DNA of 54,285 nt from Candidatus Peribacteraceae bacterium (GCA_018061945.1 JAGOTD010000006.1:1-54285), one strand, 5' to 3'; counted from the stretch's first letter, positions 9,128-17,761 are shown. Notes: generated from the sequence alone by a model not told the origin. Program-made: numbers and translations.

Positions 9128-9190
9128 GGACGAATTATGAAGTACGAATTACGAATTACGAAATGTGTATGTAGCGTCATTCGTAATTCG
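9126..9190. repeat. Inverted heptamer repeat (ATTCGTA family)
   Basis: Tandem copies of a 7-bp unit close to ACGAATT run in one orientation (9129-9158) and then in the opposite one (9178-9190), so the locus can fold back. The same unit recurs near 10216, 20322, 20431, 27317, 28408 and 34265 in intergenic DNA. Confidence 0.7.
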
Positions 9191-9199
9191 CGATCGCGC

Positions 9200-10183
9200 T
9201 TACGAAATCGGTTCGGGCGCAGTATCGATTTCTGCGAGTGCATCCATTTTCTTTGCTGGTTTTTCGACCGGCGTTTTTTTCTTCTCAGCCTTTACTACTA
9301 CTTTTGCGCTTCCAGATGCTCTATTGAAAAACGGAATGAACGAATATCTGCCACCTTGCGTGCGTTGTCTGTATTCTTCTTCGGTAATGAATACGAACAA
9401 GACGAGCGTCCACAGAACACCATCGCTGCCTACAACGTTCGTCCAAATAATCGCACGGAAATAGAAATACAACACAAGTGCTACGCCACCTTGCAAACGC
9501 CATCGCGTGAGGAGGCCAAGTGCCAAGACAACGTGTAGCCACCACATGCTCGCCCAGATGTACATGCCGATTGTGCCTTGCGAAAGCCACAGGAAAGCAT
9601 GCTTAATGAACGGCGAAATACTCATCACGTTTTGAGAAAAATGCAGTCGCTGCCAACTGTACGCAGCGATCCACGGGTCACCGACCTTGTACCGAATCCA
9701 CAAATGCAACAGATCGCAGCTAACGAGCAAGAGAGTAAGTAAGCCCCAGATCCATCGGCGCTTTTCGATATCTTTCTGAAACAAATAATAGAGTGCAACC
9801 CACAGCGATATGCCGACAAATACGTTGAAACCGGTGTGATGAAAAGTGCCCAGGAAAATGTTGAGCTGCACGACGAGTAAAATAATGGCAGCCGTTCTCT
9901 TCGCAACGTTATACAGCATCATGATGCCAAACGCGCCCTGCATCAAAATGACGAGTCCGGATAGGTACGCAACATACGGCATCGCCATTTGCATCAGTGA
10001 TTTATAGAAACCGATAGGGTAACCCTGCTTGATCCAGAAATCGAAGACGACATTCAGCGGCACCTCGGACAGACCAAAAAAACTGTCGGTCAATTTGTAA
10101 TACGCGGCCGCACAGAAAAACAAACCCATGAACGCCTGAGCAATGTAGCGCCAGAAAGTGGGATCACGAGGATGAGGAAACAT
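9200..10183 (-). CDS. Polytopic membrane protein, DoxX/HTTM-like (327 aa)
   Basis: About seven to eight hydrophobic segments are spread over residues 10-270. The first is preceded by a short cytoplasmic-looking N-terminus and contains a DoxX-like pattern (AAYYKLTD). Aromatic-rich loops such as WQRLHFSQN follow. The C-terminal 50 residues are soluble, Lys/Pro-rich (KKKTPVEKPAKK) and then acidic. The call rests on topology and general resemblance to DoxX/HTTM integral membrane proteins; the substrate is unknown. It starts at ATG 10183 and lies between repeat clusters, apparently monocistronic. Confidence 0.7.
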   Translation of the reverse strand: MFPHPRDPTFWRYIAQAFMGLFFCAAAYYKLTDSFFGLSEVPLNVVFDFWIKQGYPIGFYKSLMQMAMPYVAYLSGLVILMQGAFGIMMLYNVAKRTAAIILLVVQLNIFLGTFHHTGFNVFVGISLWVALYYLFQKDIEKRRWIWGLLTLLLVSCDLLHLWIRYKVGDPWIAAYSWQRLHFSQNVMSISPFIKHAFLWLSQGTIGMYIWASMWWLHVVLALGLLTRWRLQGGVALVLYFYFRAIIWTNVVGSDGVLWTLVLFVFITEEEYRQRTQGGRYSFIPFFNRASGSAKVVVKAEKKKTPVEKPAKKMDALAEIDTAPEPIS

Positions 10184-10234
10184 GGTATGACTGCCATGCT
10201 AGCATGAAACAAATCACGAAGTACGACGCACGAA

Positions 10235-10369
10235 TTACGAACAAAGAACTGAAAATGCCATCTCATAGCTCCAATATCTTTTTTCCTCTCGATCTACCAA
10301 CTCGATAGTCATGACATATTTCCCCTTGCTGAATTTTTTGACGATTGCGGAATCGGCGTACTGCCTTTA
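10235..10369 (-). pseudogene. Possible gene remnant (C-terminal fragment)
   Basis: One minus-strand frame is open for about 43 codons with protein-like composition (KKFSKGKYVMTIELVDRE, then RYWSYEMAF). It has a stop upstream and no good start. It ends inside a repeat of the ATTCGTA family. It may be the decayed end of a gene; the evidence is composition only. The rest of 10184-10474 is pyrimidine-rich, with a TATACT box at 10443-10448 serving the transaldolase. Confidence 0.25.
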
Positions 10370-10474
10370 TAGAAAATCACGGCATCATCATTACTTTTCT
10401 GCCCTTCCTTCCTTTTCTCACTTTCCTGCCTTCATTTTCCGCTATACTCGTCTCATCTTTTCCCCTCTCTCACT

Positions 10475-11131
10475 ATGAAACTTTTCATGGATACCGCCAA
10501 TACCGATCAAGTTGCCGAAGTTGCGGCGTGGGGAATACTCGATGGCGTTACGACAAACCCAAGTCTGGTTGCCAAAGAAGGTAAGGATTTTAAAGAGACC
10601 GTACTGACGATGTGCAAGCATGTACCAAACGTGAGTGCGCAGGTTACGGCTTCGGATTTTGAGGGGATGAAAAAGCAGGGCGAGGAATATGCAAGCTGGC
10701 ACAAGAACATCGTGGTGAAAGTGCCAATGACGGTCGAAGGCCTCAAAGCTGTTCATCATTTTGCGCACAAAAAAATTCGCACGAATGTGACACTCATCTT
10801 TTCGTCGGCGCAAGCAATACTTGCCGCCAAAGCAGGCGCAAGCATCATCAGTCCGTTCATCGGCAGACTCGATGATATTGCCGAAGACGGCATGCTGCTT
10901 ATAGAAGAGATTATGGATATCTGGCTGAATTACGAATTCAAGACCGAAGTTCTTGTCGCATCCACACGCCATCCAAGGCACATCATCGATGCCGCAAAAC
11001 TCGGTGCGCATATTGCCACGATTCCGTATGATCTGTTCAAGAAACTACCGATGCATCCGCTCACTGATTCTGGACTTTCTAAATTCCAGAGCGATTGGGA
11101 AAAAGTTCAGGCAGCCAAGAAGGCTGCATAA
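10475..11131 (+). CDS. tal: Transaldolase / fructose-6-phosphate aldolase family (TalC type)
   Basis: 218 aa, the size of the short TalC/MipB class rather than the ~320-aa classical transaldolases. The Schiff-base lysine is Lys82 in NIVVKVPMT. The N-terminal MKLFMDTAN, the TTNPSL motif (residues 26-31) and the SPFIGRLDD motif are all intact. It would interconvert sedoheptulose-7-P and glyceraldehyde-3-P with fructose-6-P and erythrose-4-P, linking to aroF, which consumes erythrose-4-P. The next gene is gnd, so the two form a small pentose-phosphate cluster, although a terminator separates them. A TATACT -10 box lies at 10443-10448, and no Shine-Dalgarno is visible. Confidence 0.94.
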   Translation: MKLFMDTANTDQVAEVAAWGILDGVTTNPSLVAKEGKDFKETVLTMCKHVPNVSAQVTASDFEGMKKQGEEYASWHKNIVVKVPMTVEGLKAVHHFAHKKIRTNVTLIFSSAQAILAAKAGASIISPFIGRLDDIAEDGMLLIEEIMDIWLNYEFKTEVLVASTRHPRHIIDAAKLGAHIATIPYDLFKKLPMHPLTDSGLSKFQSDWEKVQAAKKAA

Positions 11132-11143
11132 GTTTGCAAGTCC

Positions 11144-11177
11144 GCGCCCAGAAAGGGCGCTTTCTTAGTTCTTTTTT
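11144..11177 (+). terminator. Intrinsic terminator after transaldolase
   Basis: Perfect GCGCCC/GGGCGC stem with a 5-nt AGAAA loop, then a broken T-tract (TTTCTTAGTTCTTTTTT). Confidence 0.75.
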
Positions 11178-11189
11178 CTCTCCTCTTCT

Positions 11190-12602
11190 ATGCAACTCGG
11201 CGTCATTGGACTCGGAACAATGGGTGCGAACTTGGCTCGTAATGCGGCACGCAATGGTGCCGAAGTGATCGTGTTTAATCGCACGACAAGCAAGACTGAT
11301 GAATTCATGCAAAAGCATTCATCCGAAGGAAAGTTCGTGGCTGCTCATACGATTCATGATTTCCTGAAAGCTTTCACAGGTCAGCGCGCAATTTTGATTA
11401 TGGTAAAAGCCGGACAACCGGTGGATGACGTTATCGCCGAACTCGAACCGATGCTCTCGCCGCGTGATATTTTGATCGATGGCGGCAATAGTTTTTATCA
11501 TGATTCTGAGCGCAGAGAAAAAGCTCTCACAGCCAAAGGATTTCAGTACCTTGGCATGGGTGTAAGCGGCGGCGAAGAAGGCGCGCTCTGGGGACCAAGT
11601 ATGATGCCAGGCGGAAGCGAAGACGCATTCAATGCGCTCAAGCCATTACTCATCAAAATGTCCGCAACCGATGGTACTAGCAAAGGCAAGTGCGTCAGTT
11701 TTATCGGCAAAGGCGGTGCCGGTCATTTTGTGAAGATGGTGCATAACGGCATAGAGTACGGCGATATGCAGCTGATTGCCGAAAGCTATCAGTTACTGAA
11801 AACAGCATGTGGACTGACCAACGAACAAATCGGCCAAACGTTCACCGAGTGGAACGAAGGCAAAGAACTGCAGTCATTTTTGATCGAGATTACGGCAACA
11901 GTCTTCAAGAAAAAAGATCCGGATACCGGCAAGGATTTGGTGGACATGATCCTGGACAAAGCTGGCCAGAAAGGAACAGGAAAATGGACGACGCAGTCAG
12001 CTCTCGATCTGGGCGTTGCTCTTCCCACTATTACGGCCGCTGTCGATGCACGCATTTTGTCCGCTCATAAAGACGAACGTGTAAGTGCTTCCTCGGTGAT
12101 CGGAGAATTGCCCGTAAAATCAGCAAAATTACAGCCCAAGCAAATTGCTGCCGCACTGTATGTGAGCAAGATTTGTTCCTATGCCCAAGGCATGGCGATG
12201 ATCGCAAAAGCCAGTAAAGAGTACGGCTGGACTATCGATATCGCCGAAGTGTGTCGCATCTGGAAAGGCGGCTGCATTATTCGCTCCACACTTCTCAAGC
12301 AATTTGAGAAAGCATTCAAAAATAATCCGCAGCTTGCCAATCTGCTCGTCGATGAATCGATGGTGAAAATATTCACGCGCAAACACAAAATCTGGCGCAA
12401 GGTGATTGCAAGCGGCGTTCTTGCCGGCATTCCCTTGCCTGCGATGACAGCGTCCATCAGCTATTTTGATGCCTATCGATCAGCGAATCTTCCGCAAAAC
12501 CTTACGCAAGCCCAACGCGATTTCTTTGGCGCCCATACGTATGAACGCACCGATAAGCCGGGTGTGTTTCATACACAATGGGAGGGGGTAGGGATTGATT
12601 AA
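11190..12602 (+). CDS. gnd: 6-phosphogluconate dehydrogenase, decarboxylating
   Basis: 470 aa, full length. It oxidises 6-phosphogluconate to ribulose-5-P with NADP+ reduction and CO2 release. Visible motifs: N-terminal Rossmann GLGTMGANLARNAARNG (residues 6-22), VSGGEEGALWGPSMMPGG in the substrate site, the catalytic Lys/Asn signature GAGHFVKMVHNGIEYGDM, and the C-terminal RDFFGAHTYER. It follows the transaldolase gene by 58 nt across a terminator. A pyrimidine-rich leader precedes the ATG. No glucose-6-P dehydrogenase gene lies in the window. Confidence 0.97.
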   Translation: MQLGVIGLGTMGANLARNAARNGAEVIVFNRTTSKTDEFMQKHSSEGKFVAAHTIHDFLKAFTGQRAILIMVKAGQPVDDVIAELEPMLSPRDILIDGGNSFYHDSERREKALTAKGFQYLGMGVSGGEEGALWGPSMMPGGSEDAFNALKPLLIKMSATDGTSKGKCVSFIGKGGAGHFVKMVHNGIEYGDMQLIAESYQLLKTACGLTNEQIGQTFTEWNEGKELQSFLIEITATVFKKKDPDTGKDLVDMILDKAGQKGTGKWTTQSALDLGVALPTITAAVDARILSAHKDERVSASSVIGELPVKSAKLQPKQIAAALYVSKICSYAQGMAMIAKASKEYGWTIDIAEVCRIWKGGCIIRSTLLKQFEKAFKNNPQLANLLVDESMVKIFTRKHKIWRKVIASGVLAGIPLPAMTASISYFDAYRSANLPQNLTQAQRDFFGAHTYERTDKPGVFHTQWEGVGID

Positions 12603-12611
12603 TATTTTTCC

Positions 12612-12705
12612 TCTCCAGAGCGGGTGTTCGCGCCCGCGGTCTTAGTATAACCATTGTGTTCTCTCTAATATAATCCGCCGCGGCCAAGAATGGCCGCTCT
12701 GGAGA
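12612..12705. repeat. MITE-like inverted-repeat element, copy 1 (94 bp)
   Basis: Perfect 12-bp terminal inverted repeats (TCTCCAGAGCGG and its complement) extend imperfectly inward to about 25 bp per arm, around an AT-rich centre. A related copy lies at 38454-38541. There is no coding capacity. It could be a non-autonomous mobile element or a REP-type structured repeat. Confidence 0.75.
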
Positions 12706-12800
12706 TTGTAGGTTTTATATATTTCTTGGCATGTATTAGATCAAAATCGTCTATATTGTGACTCTACACAACAAAAAACCAGAAACCAATAACCATAAAC

Positions 12801-13193
12801 CTATGACGGCTGACTCTGCACTTCACCACTCTTCTGCTGCTCTTGCTTGGCGGCTTGCGCCGTTTTGCCAGATTCGACCATTTGATCGACATTGATTTTC
12901 ACATCAGCGTCCAGTTGGGCCGCTTTTGCCTCTTGTTCATGGGTTTTTGTGCCGAAGGTAACCGGCGGTTTAAACCGCCGGTTACCTTCTTCTTCACGCA
13001 TTTTTTTGGTTGCATCGTCTTTTTTGCCTTCCATCTGCTGCTTGAGCACACTCAGCTTCAGTTTATGTAGATCCTGCCGATCAACTTTCTGGTGCAATTT
13101 CTGCTCCAGACGGTCGCGCCGGCCCTTATCGGCGGATGTAAACTGCTTGCTGCTGGACAAAGGCAAGTCGATATCGTCATCGGAGGCGAACAT
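12801..13193 (-). CDS. Hypothetical charged helical protein (130 aa) interrupted by an in-frame palindrome
   Basis: Highly charged, Lys/Gln/Glu-rich and probably coiled-coil or disordered; no signal peptide or membrane segment. The middle residues (about GNRRFKPPVTF) are encoded by a 36-bp perfect palindrome (12954-12989) and differ in composition from the flanking sequence. This suggests a repeat element landed inside the gene without breaking frame. It is divergent from the glycosyltransferase gene at 13269. Function unknown. Confidence 0.55.
   Translation of the reverse strand: MFASDDDIDLPLSSSKQFTSADKGRRDRLEQKLHQKVDRQDLHKLKLSVLKQQMEGKKDDATKKMREEEGNRRFKPPVTFGTKTHEQEAKAAQLDADVKINVDQMVESGKTAQAAKQEQQKSGEVQSQPS
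12954..12989. repeat. 36-bp perfect palindrome inside a CDS
   Basis: Centred at 12971/12972; each 18-bp arm is GAAGGTAACCGGCGGTTT or its exact complement. It adds 12 in-frame codons to the surrounding gene. Confidence 0.9.
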
Positions 13194-13268
13194 ACGCTAT
13201 ACTCTACTCCGTTCATTCGAGTCTGAGAATGAATGTAATGGTTTTTTGGTTTCCACGTCCTCCACACT

Positions 13269-14000
13269 ATGCTCTCGCCTAGTCCTTTGCGCATTAGCGT
13301 TGTGATACCTGCGTACAACGAAGAACGGTACATTTGGCCGTGCCTGGAAAGCATTCTGATGTTCGCCAATCCAGATCTCCTCGAAATTATTGTCGTCGAC
13401 AATGCATCGACCGACCGCACCGCCGAACTCGCCGAAAAATTCCCGGGCGTGCGTGTGGTGTACGAACCACGCAAAGGCACATCGTTTGCTCGTCAACGTG
13501 GACTGGAAGAAGCAACGGGCGATTACATCGCGTTCATCGATGCCGATTCCATGATTCCGGCTCATTGGTTTACGATTGTCCGTCACGTATTTACCTCCGA
13601 CCCCGGGCTCGTGTGTTTGAGCGGTCCGTATATTTATCATGATTTATCGGGCTGGGAGAAATCATTTGTGGCCATGTGGTCGCCCCTCCATCAATTGACG
13701 TACAAATATACCAAATCATTCATCATCGGCGGAAACTTTATCGCCAAGCGCAACGTCCTCAAAGAAATGGGCGGATTCGACACGAGCATTACCTTCTACG
13801 GTGATGACACGAATATCGCTCGCCGTATTTGCGAGTTCGGTAAAGTTCTTTTCTTGCCGGAATTTTACGTACTATCGTCTGGCCGTCGCATTGCCTGCCT
13901 GGGAGCCGTAAAATCGGGCAGTTTGTATGCGCTCAACTTCTTCTCGGAATTCTTCTTCCACAAGCCCGCTACTGTCAAAGATTATGTCAGTGTCCGATAA
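13269..14000 (+). CDS. Family 2 glycosyltransferase
   Basis: 243 aa. GT-A fold markers: VVIPAYNEERYI near the N-terminus, DNASTDRT (nucleotide-binding Asp), AFIDADSMIPAHW carrying the DXD-type metal motif, and GGFDTSITFYGDDTNIARR as acceptor-side acidic motif. No membrane helix is obvious. It would transfer a sugar from a nucleotide- or lipid-linked donor to an envelope acceptor. It overlaps the next membrane-protein gene by 17 nt, so the two are probably translationally coupled and work together, for example in lipid or glycolipid synthesis and translocation. Confidence 0.92.
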   Translation: MLSPSPLRISVVIPAYNEERYIWPCLESILMFANPDLLEIIVVDNASTDRTAELAEKFPGVRVVYEPRKGTSFARQRGLEEATGDYIAFIDADSMIPAHWFTIVRHVFTSDPGLVCLSGPYIYHDLSGWEKSFVAMWSPLHQLTYKYTKSFIIGGNFIAKRNVLKEMGGFDTSITFYGDDTNIARRICEFGKVLFLPEFYVLSSGRRIACLGAVKSGSLYALNFFSEFFFHKPATVKDYVSVR

Positions 14001-14964
14001 ACCCACAGCACACATACTCATGCGGGTTTTGCCGACTGTTATCAGTATTCTTGTCTTTGGACTGGTTGTATGGGGTGTTAAATCCACTGTCAGCACTTTG
14101 TGTTTCAGCTGCATTCTTGATGCACTGCAAAATCTGTCACAAACAGCCGTCACGCTTTCGCTAGTCGCAGCGCTTGGTGCCTACATCACACTGGCATGCT
14201 ATGACGTGCTTACTTTTCGGTATTTCGGCTATCCGGTACCGCTACGTACTATTCTTATTGCTGCTATCGTCTGCAACGGCATCAGTAACTCAACGGGATT
14301 TTCGGTATTGGTGGGAACCGGCATTCGGTACCGCTACTACACGCACTATGGTGTGACATCTCTGCAGATTGCCAAAATTGTCGGCTTTGGCTTTTCGACA
14401 TTCGTCGCAAGTTTGGGGCTTATGGGCGGTATTTCCATGTTGGCAGCTCCGCAGGATTTTGCCGTGCTGCAAATCAACTCTCTGTGGTTGCAAGCGATTG
14501 GTATCGCATTTTTGGTGGGTGTTGCCATCTATCTTCTCTTGTCATACACACATGGCGGGAAACCATTCAAAATCGGAAAACATACCGTTCATCTACCGGG
14601 GCTTGGCATCACCTTGCAGCAAACGTGTATGACAAGCTTGGAGCTGACACTCACGTCTCTCTGCATGTACCTGATCTTGCCCGCTTCTTCGCTGGGATTT
14701 ATCACATTCATCGGTTTTTACATCTTCTCGCAAATCGGCACACATATTAGCCAGATCCCCGGCGGTATCGGCGTGCTCGATGGCATCCTGTTTTTGCTTC
14801 TGCGACCGTTTATGCCGGCCGAAGGAATTGTCGCCTCGCTTCTCGCTTTCCGCACGATTTTCTATATTGCACCTCTTGCTGTAACAGTCGCGCTGTACGC
14901 CTACCATGAAGCACATCATGCACACAAAAAAATCCGCAGGCATGTGTATCGCAAAAAGGGTTGA
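13984..14964 (+). CDS. MprF N-terminal/YbhN-type (UPF0104) integral membrane protein
   Basis: 326 aa from ATG 13984. A longer in-frame start at 13927 would sit deep inside the glycosyltransferase gene and lacks a plausible leader. About eight hydrophobic helices are present, with the family-like NGISNSTGFSVLVGTGIRYR loop and the SQIPGGIGVLDGILFLLLRP segment typical of the lysylphosphatidylglycerol synthetase/flippase fold. The soluble aminoacyl-transferase domain of full MprF is absent, so lipid flipping or another transport role is more likely than lipid aminoacylation. The C-terminus is His/Lys-rich. Confidence 0.82.
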   Translation: MSVSDKPTAHILMRVLPTVISILVFGLVVWGVKSTVSTLCFSCILDALQNLSQTAVTLSLVAALGAYITLACYDVLTFRYFGYPVPLRTILIAAIVCNGISNSTGFSVLVGTGIRYRYYTHYGVTSLQIAKIVGFGFSTFVASLGLMGGISMLAAPQDFAVLQINSLWLQAIGIAFLVGVAIYLLLSYTHGGKPFKIGKHTVHLPGLGITLQQTCMTSLELTLTSLCMYLILPASSLGFITFIGFYIFSQIGTHISQIPGGIGVLDGILFLLLRPFMPAEGIVASLLAFRTIFYIAPLAVTVALYAYHEAHHAHKKIRRHVYRKKG

Positions 14965-15085
14965 TGGGCTGAGTACCTATGTTGATTCAACGAATGCCAC
15001 AACAAGAATGACTGCTCCGGATTGAAGTTATATGCTGAAAAAGGGAGCAGAATGCTTTCAGCGGCGGTTCATTTTTACAATTTCA

Positions 15086-15162
15086 TGGTGCCCCCGGCAG
15101 GACTCGAACCTACGACCTCCTGGTTCGAAGCCAGGCACTCTATCCAACTGAGCTACGGGGGC
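15086..15162 (-). tRNA. tRNA-Arg (anticodon TCG), CCA encoded
   Basis: Minus-strand cloverleaf: acceptor GCCCCCG/CGGGGGC, D stem GCTC/GAGT, anticodon stem CCTGG/CCAGG with loop CTTCGAA, T stem GTAGG/CCTGC, discriminator A, encoded CCA. It reads CGA/CGG arginine codons. Confidence 0.95.
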
Positions 15163-15220
15163 ACAGAAATACTCTACCATCCGCTGTAAGTAGATACGAG
15201 AGCAGAAGTAGATCATCTGC

Positions 15221-15256
15221 TTATTGCTCCCCGCTAGCCGCTTACCGCTTTTAGTG
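15221..15256. repeat. Heptamer repeat (AGCGGTA family), single arm
   Basis: Units close to TAGCCGC and TTACCGC follow at 7-bp spacing just downstream of, and into the end of, the YibE/F gene. The same unit, in both orientations, makes up the insert in ileS at 53725-53880. Confidence 0.55.
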
Positions 15257-16444
15257 ATGATGCCCATGATGTCCTTCCGACTTCTGCACTTTTCCCGTGC
15301 GATTCCTGAGTAATGTCGCAGCAAACCAGGTGGAGATCGGCACAGCTAAAAGCAGCGCCGAACTTCCAACGAGCGTACGAATAATTTCTTCGGCGATGAA
15401 TTCACCGTTGATGATCATCCACGTCGGCATATCGCCGCCTTCTTGAAAGAGCAGCAGAAGTGGCAGAGAGGCGCCAACGTAGGCAAGTGCCAGCGTATTG
15501 ATGAGCGAGGCAATGTGCTCTCGCCCCACCGACATGCCGGATGCATACAGCTGCGCAAACGTCATAGCTGGATTTGCCTTACTTATCTCGTCGATTGCTG
15601 CAGTTTGCGCTGTGGTGATATCGTCCAATACTCCGAGAGCGCCAATGATAATGCCGCCAAGTAAGAGCCCGCGTAAATCGATGTTGGCAAACTGTCCGGT
15701 TTGCAGGAACATCGATTCCTCGCTGCCCATACCAAAGAGCTGCGCTGTCTGCACAAAGATCACAGCTAGTATGGCCGACAGCCCCAGCGTGATACAGGTA
15801 GACAGAAGCGCGATACTCGTGCGCTTGTGAAACCCGTGCGCCAGGTACAGCGATGTAACTGCAATAAGGTACGCACCGACCAAACAGACAAGTAGAGGAC
15901 TCTGCCCGGCAACGATTGCCGGAATCACTCCTTTCACCAGAATAAGAACACTCACAACCAAGCCGAAAATGGATGTGAGTCCGCGAATGCCGCCGGTAAG
16001 CGCACTGAAAATTACAAAAATAATCGCCAGCCAGATCAAGGCTGGAATCCGATATCGATCACGCATCAGGTACTTCACCGACCCATCAGATTTTTCCATA
16101 CGATTTACAACTATTTTCTGCCCACGCGACAAGTACATATCTGCTCTGTCATTGAGAATGCCATTATCCATATCGAATTCTTCGCCTTTGTGCTTGCCGC
16201 TTTCAATACGCACTTTTACTTTCTGTGTTTTGTGTTCGTAGCCAGCGTAGTCGTCGTCGATGACGCGAAATATATCGGTCACCACTCCCGTCTCGTACGA
16301 TTCATCGGTAATGTCGATCGGCCTTTCTGCTGGCATTACTTGTTCGGCCATGCTCTCGGCGTACAGTGCCATCGGCATTGCGATTGCAAAGATCGCGACC
16401 AAGATCCGCGGAAAGAGAACAGTAGCGCGCGAGGACAGTCGCAT
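15251..16444 (-). CDS. YibE/F-family membrane protein with signal peptide and His-rich tail
   Basis: 397 aa from ATG 16444; a start at 16534 would place 30 non-hydrophobic residues ahead of the signal peptide and run through a hairpin. Order: signal peptide (ALYAES cleavage region), a small extracytoplasmic beta domain (about residues 30-125), then about seven membrane helices. The YibE/F core GGIIIGALGVLDDITTAQ is included. It ends in EGHHGHHH, a probable metal-binding tail. It lies last in a minus-strand cluster behind a Fur-family regulator and a ZIP transporter, so a role in metal homeostasis is inferred. The biochemical function of the family is not established. Confidence 0.87.
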   Translation of the reverse strand: MRLSSRATVLFPRILVAIFAIAMPMALYAESMAEQVMPAERPIDITDESYETGVVTDIFRVIDDDYAGYEHKTQKVKVRIESGKHKGEEFDMDNGILNDRADMYLSRGQKIVVNRMEKSDGSVKYLMRDRYRIPALIWLAIIFVIFSALTGGIRGLTSIFGLVVSVLILVKGVIPAIVAGQSPLLVCLVGAYLIAVTSLYLAHGFHKRTSIALLSTCITLGLSAILAVIFVQTAQLFGMGSEESMFLQTGQFANIDLRGLLLGGIIIGALGVLDDITTAQTAAIDEISKANPAMTFAQLYASGMSVGREHIASLINTLALAYVGASLPLLLLFQEGGDMPTWMIINGEFIAEEIIRTLVGSSALLLAVPISTWFAATLLRNRTGKVQKSEGHHGHHH

Positions 16445-16495
16445 ATTATAAAGAGGAGGAATGGAATGATTATACCCCTGATCAGCGATGAAGTA

Positions 16496-16555
16496 CCACG
16501 GCCATCTTGGCCGTGGTGGAAGTTGTGATCGCAAAACATGGGCGAGACGCCCATG
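16496..16555. repeat. Two adjacent perfect hairpins between YibE/F and ZIP genes
   Basis: CCACGGCC-5 nt-GGCCGTGG (16496-16516) and CATGGGCG-AGA-CGCCCATG (16537-16555). They sit just after the ZIP stop codon without a T-tract on the minus strand. They are probably palindromic repeats that may stabilise or process the mRNA. Confidence 0.7.
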
Positions 16556-17332
16556 CTACTCAAACAACAAAATCGCGTACATCACGAGCATGCCGCCGAT
16601 CATGGCGAGCAATTGGATAATCCCCTGCTTGAAGCCTGTTTCTTTGTGCAGCTCCGGAATCAAGTCCGATCCAGCAATATAGAGTAGATTTCCGGCGGCA
16701 AAGGGCAACAAATATTCATTGATGGACACAAATGATTGGCTAAAAATGAGTACGACAATGGCGCCAACAATGGAGACACTGGCCGCAAGCAAGTTAAACA
16801 TCAGCGCCTTTTTGCGCGAGAATCCGCTATGGAGCAACACGGCGAAGTTTCCGACTTCGTGGGGGATTTCATGAAAGACAATGGCGAGTGTTGTGGAAAT
16901 ACCGAGTGGAATGCTCACCATGTAGCTCGATGCGATAATGACGCCATCGATAAAATTATGAACGCTTTCGCCCATCATGCTCATGAGACCGACTGAATGA
17001 TGATGGTGATGGTGCGCCTTGTTCTCGGCATGATCGCAGTCTTTTGGCAGCATATGACAGTGACGCCAGTGAATGATTTTTTCCACTAAGAATGAGAAGA
17101 GGATACCCACGAGAATGATGATGAGGGCAGTCGAGAAAAAATCAGCATTCTCGGAGATTTCGGGAATGATGTGAATAAAGACATCGCCGAGTAACCCGCC
17201 GGTAGAAAAGCTGACAAAGTAGAGGAGAGTTTTTTGGACTGATTTTTCACTGACTAAGAAAAACAAGATACCAATCAGCGAAAGCAGACTGGTGCACACG
17301 ACGCTGCCGAGAGTGAAGAGGATGGAGTTCAT
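16556..17332 (-). CDS. ZIP-family divalent metal (zinc) transporter
   Basis: 258 aa with eight predicted helices. The metal-site signatures are HNFIDG in helix 4 and HEIPHEVGNF in helix 5. A cytoplasmic loop between helices 3 and 4 carries HCHMLPKDCDHAENKAHHHH and further His, typical of ZIP metal-sensing loops. It imports Zn2+ or related metals into the cytoplasm. It lies 6 nt downstream of the Fur-family regulator gene in the same operon, which suggests zinc control. Confidence 0.94.
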   Translation of the reverse strand: MNSILFTLGSVVCTSLLSLIGILFFLVSEKSVQKTLLYFVSFSTGGLLGDVFIHIIPEISENADFFSTALIIILVGILFSFLVEKIIHWRHCHMLPKDCDHAENKAHHHHHHSVGLMSMMGESVHNFIDGVIIASSYMVSIPLGISTTLAIVFHEIPHEVGNFAVLLHSGFSRKKALMFNLLAASVSIVGAIVVLIFSQSFVSINEYLLPFAAGNLLYIAGSDLIPELHKETGFKQGIIQLLAMIGGMLVMYAILLFE

Positions 17333-17338
17333 ACAGAG

Positions 17339-17761
17339 TTAAGAAGCGCAAGCGAAGCAGAGACCGACGATCTCGCTCATGTGCGAAGAAGGAGTAAAAC
17401 GAGCTTTTTTGGCGATGGAGTTTTCGACTTTGCACAAATCCTCACTGCAGAATTCATCGATGGTGCCGCAGCTGTGGCAATGCAGAAAACCATGATGACC
17501 TTTCTGATGCGGCAACGAACAGAGAGTAAACTGACCACTGCATGGGTGCTTGTGAACAATACCGATTTTCTCGAATGCCTCGAGTATGCGATAGACCGTC
17601 ACCGTATTGATGGCGTTTCCCTTTTTGGCAATCCATTTCTGAATATCGTACGGCGACGAACCTTTCTTGTTTTTTTCGAGAGCGGCAATGACCATGCGTC
17701 GCGGCTGTGTATCACGCAGCTGATTATTCTTGAGCAAGGCGATGAGAGTCGTGTTGTCCAT
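17339..17761 (-). CDS. Fur-family metalloregulator (probably Zur-like)
   Basis: 140 aa from ATG 17761; an in-frame TTG at 17794 is possible but less likely. N-terminal winged helix with the recognition region TVTVYRILEAFEKIGIV. C-terminal dimerisation domain with HHGFLHCHSCGTIDEF (His-rich regulatory site plus the first CxxC) and a terminal CFAC (second CxxC), the paired structural-zinc cysteines of the family. The downstream ZIP transporter with a His-rich loop argues for Zur over Fur or PerR, although metal specificity cannot be read from sequence. Its own promoter contains the operator-like palindrome at 17844-17863, so autoregulation is likely. Confidence 0.92.
   Translation of the reverse strand: MDNTTLIALLKNNQLRDTQPRRMVIAALEKNKKGSSPYDIQKWIAKKGNAINTVTVYRILEAFEKIGIVHKHPCSGQFTLCSLPHQKGHHGFLHCHSCGTIDEFCSEDLCKVENSIAKKARFTPSSHMSEIVGLCFACAS

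Noticed and set aside
13927..13983. Upstream start for the MprF/YbhN-type protein
   Set aside because: The added 19 residues are Ser/Arg-rich and read from within the glycosyltransferase gene; ATG 13984 gives a 17-nt coupled overlap.
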